Origin: Crambe crambe
Taxonomy: Eukaryota > Porifera > Demospongiae > Poecilosclerida > Crambeidae
Direction: 5' to 3'
Assembly (NCBI GenBank): GCA_963924555.1
Contig: OZ004583.1
Coordinates: forward strand, 5,985,501-6,049,500
DNA: 64,000 nt
This document shows positions 53,700 to 63,700 of the stretch, in pieces (positions within the stretch are counted from its first letter, which is position 1; every line of letters starts with the position of its first letter). A program made the translations under genes and the position numbers. The notes beneath the pieces were generated by a model that worked only from the letters and a program-made list of their open reading frames with translations, was not told the origin of the DNA and made no database searches.

Positions 53700-55180
53700 A
53701 CACCAAAACAGGACATAATCGCTCACTTTCTTTACCAGCAAAGACTATAATAAGGTATAATGGCCATCTTTGTAGAGAGACTTCATTTAGGTGCTCGAAC
53801 ACCACCAAGATACAAAGCTATGCTAAGTAGCTATTTTTGGGAGGCATGCCAAAGCATATTATGATAGTGGAAAAGAACTCCAGGGATTCCAATTCCACTA
53901 TAATAATAATTATTGTGAGCTCTGATATGTTTCTATTACTCTTACACTACTCAACTAGTAGCTCAAGGGGCTGGTGGATGTACTCAAATCAATGAATTAA
54001 TATAGTATTATATATATTTTTTAATTTTGTTTGTTTATTTTTTCTATGCTTGGAAATTTTTTCAGCGATTTTTTTTTTAAAGACTTAGCTAGTTAATATA
54101 TATCTTTATTTTCATGTCCTTTTATCATGGTACGTATAATTGCTGATCTCCTAGCTACCATTTTTTATTATTTTTATTTTAGTCATGGTTTTTCATTCAC
54201 TATTTCGTTCGGAGCTAAAATCAAAAAATGTTATAACTATATTTACACATCCACCTTTTTCGGATTATAAATTACATTGTTATTTCCTTAAAGTTACTAT
54301 TATTAATGGCTACTAAATTATTTTAGCTAGTTCAAAGTTCAAACTGATATTATTCCTGCTTGAAACAAGATAATACCTTGAATGGTGAAGGCATTATTAG
54401 CCTATATAGTATCAATAGTGTGTCTGAAAACTTTCTTTGTAGCAGATAAATAATACCATGAAATCATAAGAAATCACTAAATTTGCATAAGGTAGTTTTT
54501 AACAATTTAGGGGATGTTCATTCAGTGTAATTATGGTTTGGTGAGCAAAACATTCAAAATCCATTTTAAAGGTAATTCTATATACCGACTTCATTCAATT
54601 ACATATCCCCTAGTTAGAGATCAAGCAATTCTCACCAGTGTTTAATAACATTTATCAGGTAATTCAGAATGGTAGGAAACAGTTGTTTACTATTATTGTT
54701 ATTATTATTCATAGGATGCTACACAAAGTCTCATTCCCATTCCTATACTCTGTATAAGAAAATGCAGATTTATAAGCAGAGCTATAATAGGCATGTAGTC
54801 AGGGGAGGTTCAGGGGATGGCCATAATTACATGTAATTGTAGTCCTAGCTAAGCACAAGAAAAAATATCACTGAGCAGGAAGCAAGATAAGAAAATTGCA
54901 ATGCTTTCATGATATTAAATTTTTGTTAACAAATTATAATAAATTGCACTGCATATTTTTGGACTTTATTTATTTCAAGGGCAATTGCATACCAAGTAGA
55001 AAAATAAGTTTGTTTGGAACTGGCTATGTACAACATTTTTTTTTTTGCTATCTACCTAGCCACCTTTTTTCGATTGTAATATTTCATTAATCATTATTTT
55101 ATTTTTATACCTTAAGGTTCTATTATTAATGGGTACCAAATTTAACTAATAATTAGAACATGGCTTGATTGATTCCTGCA
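53700..55180. other. Intron 1 of gene A, first part, no gene seen
   Basis: Very AT-rich. The block 54360-54900 (CCTTGAATGGT-AAGGCATT, AGAGATCAAGCAATTCTCA, AGGTAATTCAGAATGGTAGG) is repeated at 55560-56300 in the same order, so about 1.2 kb of this intron is duplicated. Confidence 0.6.
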
Positions 55181-55194
55181 ATCTGATTGGTCAG

Positions 55195-55300
55195 TTAGAG
55201 GTAGACCAGTTCACTTATTTACTGGGAGGTGTCTACATATAGACTTACCTCCTCTCAGGGCATAGGTAAGTCTACATATAGTCACCCCGTGCCGAGTATT
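55195..55300. repeat. Small inverted repeat
   Basis: GTCTACATATAGACTTACC and GGTAAGTCTACATATAG enclose a 17-nt loop near 55232-55285. Confidence 0.7.
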
Positions 55301-55362
55301 TGAAACTAGCTAGCTAGCTATAGCGCTAGGTTGTCAAGGGGTTATTGCCATGTTCTAAATTA

Positions 55363-55502
55363 GTTAGACACCTCGACCAACGGGATCTACCGTCTGTAGA
55401 AACCTTCAGGCCTCTAGTAGCGCCCTCGCTACGCTCGGGACGCTACAGCCCAGGGCCTTCGGGTTTCTACAGATGGTAGATCCCTCGGTCTCATTGTCTA
55501 TT
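55363..55502. mobile_element. GC-rich nested foldback, inverted copy of 19861-20003
   Basis: AGACACCTCGACCAACGGGA, TAGCGCCCTCGCTACGCTCG and CTACAGATGGTAGATCC. Outer, middle and inner stems all persist. It lies between the two copies of the duplicated intron block. Confidence 0.8.
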
Positions 55503-57330
55503 ATTTATTTTAGCTGAGTTCAAAGTTCAAAACTAATATTATTCGAACCTGCTTCAAATAAAAATAACACCTTGAATGGTTAAGGCATTGGTCTATATAG
55601 TATCTGAAAACTTTCTTTGTATAGCTGCTAACCTTGAAATCACAAAAATTGAAAAATCACTAAATTTTGTACCCATAGCTTTTACTGTTAGTTCAGTATA
55701 ATTATGTCTTGGTGAGCAAAGCATTCAAAAAGTATTTAAAGGAAATTCTATACCGACTTCTTTCAATGTGAATTATTGTACTTTACATATCTCCTAGTTA
55801 GAGATCAAGCAATTCTCATCAGTTTATCAGGTAATTCAGAATGGTAGGAAATAGCTATTATTGTTATTATTATTCATAGCATGCTACACAAAGTCTCATT
55901 CCTATTCCTATACTCTCTATAATAACTACTTTGAAAAATGCAGATTTTAAGCTCTGTTTTTTTTTTGTTGTTTTTTTTTAAACTCGGAATTCTTAGCTAC
56001 TTCGTAGTTGCAGATAATTATATTTGAACTATAGCTACTCTACAGCTAACTTTGATGTATAAGATATCTCCACTGCATTATAGCTAGCTACTACTGCTAG
56101 TGCAAAGAATTCCTTTATAATTGATTTTAAAGGTAAAGGAGCAAAGCATCCTTTTAACCAGGCTTTTGTAGGTGAGATTATAGTTGCTACGCCAAATGAA
56201 TTTTGATGGCAATAATTATATGTAATTGTAGTCCTAAACACAGGAACAATATATTACTGAGCAGGAAGCAAGGTAAGAAACTTGCTTTCATGACATTTTG
56301 TTATGGGCTAGGGGCTAGGGCATCAACTATTAAGGGAGGATGTACCACTATCCATATCTTCATTATATAACCCTCTATAAGCTTCTTTAGGTCTCAAAAG
56401 AGAGCTTTCTTTGAGAGCTTTACACCACCCCCATGGAAGATCAGTGGCTAAAAAAAAATTGTAAAATTACCATAGGCCTTTAATATTCTTATCATAGCTT
56501 CTATGGGTCTATAGCTGCGCACTTTGGGATTTCAAAGGGGGTATGGTTTCCAAAAAAACAAAAAACAAAAAAAAAATTTTTTTTAAATTTTGGGGGTGCA
56601 TCCTCCATTAAACTTCAATATATTTTGATTATTTCAAAGGCAACTGCATAACACAGAATAACTTTGCTCAGCACTGGCTATTTAAATCATTTGAACTGAC
56701 AGAAATTTTTTTGCATGTTGTTATAAGATTTAATACAGATCTAAAATTATTATGTCATTAGCTACTATGATTCTATCATCAATATTCAGAGTCCTTTATT
56801 AAAACATTTCGTAAGGTTCGCGTCATCATCACTGTTGCTGGCAGTTGATGTCAAGCTATGTATAGAGAAAAGAAAATGGCGCAACAGCAGCACAACTGAA
56901 CTGTTAGTTCTTCGAGCAATGGATGAGAAATAGAAGATGGCATATAATATTGTTGGCTCTAGTAAGTACTAAGATGGCAATAATGAAACTCCAGTGTGCT
57001 TGTAAGAGCTCACTTCCTTGGATTCATTCACAACTAGGATATGCTCATTATGGGTTGCATATAGCTTTTGTCATTATTAGCTACTAGCTAGGGCAATGTG
57101 CAACATTAATACTGACAGTGAGGGAGCAAGTATTCTTAAGGTAGGCAGCTGCATAATTATAATAAAAAAGCTGTAATGCTTACCAGAAAGTTAGCCTAGC
57201 ACCTACTATTATCCAAAAGGCTGTAGAAATTGATCAAGGCAATTACAATTGGAGCATGCAACTCTGCCCTACTATTGCATGATGCACACACATGACACTA
57301 TGTAAGCTTGGGGGATTTTGGATTGTAGAC
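55503..57330. other. Intron 1 of gene A, second part, no gene seen
   Basis: Second copy of the intron block described at 53700-55180, then AT-rich sequence with a long A/T hairpin near 56560-56600. No exon is supported. Confidence 0.5.
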
Positions 57331-57334
57331 CTAA

Positions 57335-57500
57335 GCCCTGTTTACATGGGGGTTCTAACCCGGATTCGACCCGGATTTGCTTCGCGTGTGAACGGTACCA
57401 ACCCGGATTCCAATCCGGGTATATAGCCCAACCCATATCAATTAGGTGGATTGGAATCCGGATTGAATCTCAACCCGGGTTGGGCGCACGTGTAAATACA
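57335..57500. mobile_element. Foldback element in intron 1 of gene A
   Basis: Copy of 28071-28218 with CATGGGGGTTCTAACCCGG, ATTCCAATCCGGGTATA and TGGATTGGAATCCGG. It lies about 420 nt after exon 1. The gene B copy lies about 300 nt after its exon 1, so the insertion may predate the gene duplication. Confidence 0.8.
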
Positions 57501-57920
57501 GCTCTAGATACATATATTTATATCTACAATTTCAATGAGTCATGACCTGAGAGTTCTGGCATTACGCTCACAATCAAAATCTTCGTGGTAAATCTTGATC
57601 TGGGAGCAAAATATACATGTATGCTAGAGGCACTTCTTGGTGCTCACTTGCTGAATAAATTTAAAATATCTACCTAGCCACCTTTTTTAGTCATTGTTTT
57701 CATTTTATAGCTATTAGCTAAGGGTGTAATTATTCACTGTACTGCACCAATGGACTGGACGCTGAACTGAACCACTTGACTGACCTTTATTTATTTTCTG
57801 TATGCTCATTCATGGTGAACAAAGCATTCAAAGTGTATTTGAAAGTAATTCTACCAACCTCATTCATGAAATAATTAGTAATTTTGCACCCATTATATAT
57901 AAATTATAATTAATTCTCAC

Positions 57921-58131
57921 CGTTGTTTAATAAATCCTGCATTTTGAGTTTGTATAAAAAGATGACAGTTATCAACAACCACCATGCAGTCAAAATGAAA
58001 GGGATGAACCAGACATGGCGGGAAAGGACAGGGTAGCCTCTCTGCTTTGGTCTATGGCCATTGAAGCAATAATATTGCCTCAGGTACTGGACCCGAGACT
58101 TCCACAACTGCACCAGTTCAGACCTGATCAT
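57921..58131 (-). CDS. Gene A exon 1: N-terminal membrane-anchor exon
   Basis: Coding starts at ATGATCAGG (58131), preceded by acceptor TCATTTTAG and GTGTGAGAGG leader. It gives MIRSELVQLWKSRVQYLRQY, a basic linker (GHRPKQRGYPVLSRH), a membrane span (VWFIPFILTAWWLLITVIFL) and KLKMQDLLNN. The donor is AACG then GTGAGA, phase 1. It is the same length as gene B exon 1 and about 80 percent identical, with changes mostly conservative. The cytosolic N-terminus is predicted from the charge before the span. It joins exon 2 as Gly-Asp-Ile-Thr. Confidence 0.8.
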
Positions 58132-58149
58132 CCTCTCACACCTAAAATG

Positions 58150-59490
58150 ATAAGCTCATCATTACCTTTTCAAACAGGAATCAATTATAGCTAGTTGATT
58201 TAAAGTAGCTAAGGACTGGCACACATGCTAGGTTACCCATTGTCCTCACCAAAAATAAATAATGAGATTGCTGAGGCAGTTAGCTATGCCGATAAATCTC
58301 ATGATTCTCATCCTACTTTTTAATATTGAAGGTAAATGCTCAGCCATTCAAAGTGGAAAGCCAAAAGCAATTATTTCTCTTCTTGCATCTGATTCACATG
58401 CAGTTACATGTAGTTAGTTATGAATTATTATTCATAGCATGCTATACATATTGATATATAATTCATAGCATGTTACACAAAGTCTGATTCCTATTCCTAT
58501 TATACTCTTAATGCAGACTGTTTTTATTGATACCTAGCTATTAAACAGAGGTACTCCTGTTATTCAGATGCTGCTGGGTATTTTCTACTGCTGATGCATA
58601 AAACAGCTAAGGAAATTTTCTAATAGCTAATGGTTACAAATCTAGTCCAGCCTTTTTATAAGCTGTATTAGCTACTACTGCTAGTATGAAGATTTCCTTT
58701 ATACATTGACCACAGGCTTCAAAGCATTCCTTTATTCATCAGGTACTAGCTAGCTATATAGTGTTGAGATCATATCTCCAGATTTACACAACCTGACCAT
58801 AATTAGCTATTAAAATTTTGCCAATGAAAATCTTGAGATATCAAACAGACCTCAATAAATTATGCTGGCATTTTTTAAAAACCATTATGGATCCACTGAA
58901 GGATTTTGAGCATTTTAGGTGTGTTGCAGCAGCATTTTTGGTGGAATTTGGATATCATTACACATTATAGCTAGCTAAACACGTAAACTTTGCAACATAA
59001 AGAGCATAGGAGACTGAGATAGCTAAGATATGAACATTTTAATCACTACTAAGTCACAGAGACTGTTCATCGCAAGTTTTACTAATTGAACTGTACAATA
59101 AGTGTGATAAACTTAAACTTTGTTCAAGTGATGTTGACATTTTGAAAGCTTTTCCTTTTCTCAGTGAAAACTTCCAACTTAGCTAGCTACCTTGCAAAAG
59201 TGGCTATATTGAAACTTCCATAATGCTCCAATAGATAACCTTTTTAAAACTAATTTTGTGCTGAAGTTTGGGCATTATAGGTAGAATCCAAAGCATTATG
59301 GGCAGTGTGCATGAGAATTAGGGAATAGTATTATGGGGAGAATTTGGAGTATAATTTATTGAGCCAGCTGCTTGACTGAGTGTGCTGACCGCTTAAGCGT
59401 CTGTAGTTACAACCTATATTATAGTTAGTGTAGTATTTAGTGAGGACATGAGAGGGGATACTATTGTGATCACTTCATACTATCATACGT
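58150..59490. other. Probable leader intron of gene A
   Basis: No coding exon is seen. It would be spliced out between the leader exon ending at 59493 and exon 1. Confidence 0.4.
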
Positions 59491-59492
59491 AC

Positions 59493-59720
59493 CTTTGCTT
59501 TGGAGATCGAGTGGGGCGAGCCCCGCCCTCCTAAAATGACCACAAGTACTGGCGCTACTTGAACTAGCTAGTTACGCCGAGTACTCTTAGAATAGAAACT
59601 ACTACTCTAGCACTAGTTTTGACACAATCTATCAGCAAACTGACTCCAACACTCAGCAAATCAAACTCATAAGAGAAAAAGCTCTCTCTTATTGCCGTGT
59701 AGTCTCGCGCGCCCGCCCCT
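59493..59720 (-). promoter_or_regulatory. Probable 5' leader exon and promoter side of gene A
   Basis: A strong donor (GCAAAG then GTACGTATG) on the minus strand follows a GC-rich stretch (GGCGGGGCTCGCCCCACTC), unlike the AT-rich surroundings. It has the right strand and distance to be the untranslated first exon of gene A. The 5' boundary is not visible, so the range given is approximate. Confidence 0.4.
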
Positions 59721-60479
59721 CCAAAATAAAATCGGAGGGTCTGGTGTCACGTAGTCTGGCATAGCACCGCCCACCGACTTGAGTAGTGGTCTGGTGACAT
59801 ACAATACAACGAGTTGTGCCGTTTAGCAGGAAAACTGCTAAATCAATGAATATCATTAAATGACGTTTAATGACGTAAAATTACGCAAACACTTGGCGCC
59901 TTTTCCTGTAAGTGTTCGCGCGCTAAAATTGTACCTGCCATCGCGCCATGCGTGCCAATTAAATTAAGAATAACTATGACAACTGTGATGTCACTGGCTG
60001 ATTATAATACCGCTTCTACGACACTTCCTGTTAGTAACGCGCGTGCGCATTAGAATCCGCCGGCACAACTCGTTGTCAGTCGTTACGCAACCAAACCGGA
60101 AGTCAATTGGGCCCCATTGAAATTTAATTTTACCGGAAATGTCAATTCTTGCCGTAGGTGCACAATGAATCAAAACAGCAGGTCTAGAAAACGTCTTCTC
60201 ATTTCGTTACCTGTGCATTCTTGGACTTGAAATTTGTTAGCGAGGACACACAACCTTCCTAGTACACTAATAACGCACTTAATCGCTTACAACTGCCAAA
60301 ATCCACTTGCACGGGCACCAAACATGCAACATACCTGTTTTGAAAGGATGCACTAACTAACGTGGTATAATATTTTCCGACACAGATCTAAAGCTTTACT
60401 TTCTCCAGCATCATTCTGACATCCCTAGCTTACAATGATCCAAGTATGGACTTGTGCACGCTCGGCAGCAATGTACTTA

Positions 60480-60721
60480 AGCGCGTGCAAAGTCCAGCTG
60501 CATTCACTGTGCAGCTGAAATTGGTTAAGGTAAGTGTGCTTGTGGTTTATACTTGTATGTGGTTGATAAGTAGGTGAACAATCCTATTACTTAGTATTTC
60601 AACCGCTGCTAAGTGTGGTAACAGATCAGAGAAGGAACAAACTAATATACATGGTAATATTTTATCATTAAAAAATGATAAATAAATTATCAGTGTACTA
60701 ATACATTATAGTTATAGTGCA
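60480..60721 (+). promoter_or_regulatory. Probable 5' leader exon end and short intron of gene C
   Basis: TTGGTTAAG then GTAAGTGTG is a strong plus-strand donor at about 60529. ACATTATAGTTATAG just before the ATG-bearing TGCAATGACAG is a plausible acceptor. The palindromic word CAGCTGCATTCACTGTGCAG lies just before the donor; a related word is at 41727. Confidence 0.35.
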
Positions 60722-63700
60722 ATGACAGAGCAGACCACCAGCCTCACAGAAGCTTGCTACCTCTGCCATGGAAAAGTCCATCTGAGCACACCATCCAAGT
60801 GGAAAAATGTAGAGGCTTACAGGTACATATCAAGCCTTGATGTCCCTGATGATGGAGTAATCTGTCAAACCTGCAGAAGGGATGTAACAAGGGTACTTAC
60901 AGATCCTAGCCATACACCTAGGTGGTTGCTAACAACCAGCCAAACAACCTGTTGCATCGACGAGTGCAAACAAGTAGTGTTTTCCTCATTACAAGGACAA
61001 ACGGAATCGGTACTTAGAGGTTTAGGATTAAAGAGTAAAGTTTCGCCCATCCCAATCCCTACACCACTCTGCAAACATCACTACCATATGGTATATAAAA
61101 AATTGCACCCCGTACAAAGACATTGTGTCACTTGTGGGACAGCACTCCGCAGAGATTCCAACCCCAAACTATGCCCCCAACCTAACCTAATACAACAACA
61201 TTTATTCCAACACACCAATTTTGAAGGCACCATAAAACAACAGGATAAAGTATGTTATACATGTTATCGTTCACACTTATTTATTATACAAGAAGAAAAA
61301 ACTATTAGCAAGGATAGTGATCTACACGGTATTATCATCAAATTATCAAGTAACGTACATAACACAGTGCACACAGTGGAAGAACTGGTAGAATCCTCAC
61401 TAAAAACCATTACTGTAGTTGTGGCAAAGGAACTACTTCAGGGGAATGCTCTCCTGCTTCCAGACATCCAGGACATGTTCTCCACTGCTGCTACGAAATT
61501 AGCACACCAACTACAGGAGGACATTGATATACCCAAACTTGTTTCACCACAACTTATCCTTAGCACTTTAACCACCAATTTACAGCACCACATGAAATAC
61601 ACATGCAAAGTTAAAAAGTTCGGCACACTTATATTTAGATCTGGCAGTGATTTATCTCAACCCCTATCTCAAGCACTATGGAAAGTACGAAAAGCACAAC
61701 AGGTCCCTGAAAATGAAATCAAGCATACCACCACCAGCACGAGTATTGAGCATACAGAGCACACCAGACGTGAATTACTCACAGAAATTAATCAAAGAGC
61801 ATGCTCACATATCAACTCATTTTTAATAAGTAACAAAAAACACAATTTTGAATTATCCGATACAACCATAAAAGAGCTCATTGCTGATATTGATCCCATA
61901 TTGTGGGAAGCCATCTGCCTTTTAACGACGAGTCCATGGGAGAAAAAAGATACAACAAAAGTTTCACCCAAGACCAAACATACTAAACTTATGAGGAGGT
62001 TCTGTATTTTCTGTTCTGTGATGTTTTGCATTAATGACAACTACACAATACCCCTGCATACCTTACTCACCTCCATCATAGATGGCCAGGGGGGATCAGC
62101 CACACTCATCAAGTTTCTGAACCAGCTTGGCGTATGTGCCTCAATGGACACACTGGCTAGGCACATTCAACAGAAGCACACAGATCGAGAGCAACTTAAG
62201 ATCAAGTGTCTAGATAGTGAGAGCTTCATTATCATATCAGCCGACAATATCGACTTCAAACACAGCTTTGCAAGAGTCAGTAAAGGCTCAAATAACAGCA
62301 GCTGGCATGGAACATCTATTCAGGTTGTTCAGCCTCTACCATCACTTGCACTGTCTATTGAACCAGCATTCAGTGATCATACCCTACTGAATACGGCTGC
62401 TGTGCATAGCAGTTGTTCCTCAGTTGCTCAACCTAGTTGTAACCATGACATCACTCACAGACTAGGTAGGAAAAGATTACCATCATATACTGCAGGACCA
62501 ACTGCTAAAAGGCAGCCAAAGCCTCGAACAGGCACCGAGTATAACTCACAATTGCGTGCTGAAAGTTCTAGCAACCAGCACCCCTTCTTCCATATGAGTG
62601 CCACTGCCCAAAAGGAAAGTCGACTTCTTTCACTCTCAGATTTTCTGCCTAACGATCAGGAGAAGTCTGCAGTGATGGAGCTGAAGAGTGAACTGCACAT
62701 GTATATGCTTCAGAAAGTAGCAGTTGCAGCCAAGCAACCAGACAAGAGAGTAATAAGTATACAGGATTACTTCTCATGCACCAGGGCCACACATACAGAA
62801 AAATCAAACTTTTTCTATCTTAATATTATGGATTGCAAGGCTGACAGCAAAGACACTCTAATGTCCATGCTCCATGACCTTTATGACGAGTTTATACACA
62901 CAGCTACGGGCAACAAATATCTGGTTGTTGAAGGGGATGCCAAAATTTATGAGTTGTTGCAGTCTCTAAAATTGGAGTACAGTGATGAGTTGGGCTGGTT
63001 GATCCCCTACCCAGGGGACTGGCATATGCTCATGAATTATCAGGTGGCTTTAATGAAGCCATACTTTGATGCCGGGCTGAAATCACTCGCTGAGGTAGCT
63101 GGCTACCCAGTGGCTGCTATCAAAGAATGTAGCCAATTCAAAAGAACCCATAACTTCATTCTGGAAGCCTGGGAGGCACTATACAGAGCAATGCTGCACT
63201 CATTTCTTGGTACTGCTCCATCTGCTTCCACACATGTGACATCAACAGTGGCTACTACTGAACCTCCTTCTGCAACTAGAGCTACCGAACCTCCATCTGC
63301 ATCTACCATGGCTACTGCATGTGCTGGACCACCATCTACATCTACTGTGGTTACTATAGCTACAGAACCTCCATCTACATCTACTATGCCTACTAGAGCT
63401 ATTGAACCTCCATCTGCATCTACTGTAGCTACCTCATGTGCCAGACCACCATCTACATCCACTGTGGCTACCACATGTACTGATTCTACAACATGTAACA
63501 CAAGTACATTGACAACAGCAGGATCACAAACAAGCCTCCTAAACAGGGTGATAGATATCCTCAATAACACCGAGTCAGCAAAGGAGGAAAACTTTAGGCA
63601 CAAAATAAATACTTCTCTAGTGACACTAGCCACCTTAGCAGAGGACAAAAAAGTAATGTTCTCTGAGTTTGAGAAGTACTTGCAAAGTATGGCTAACAAA

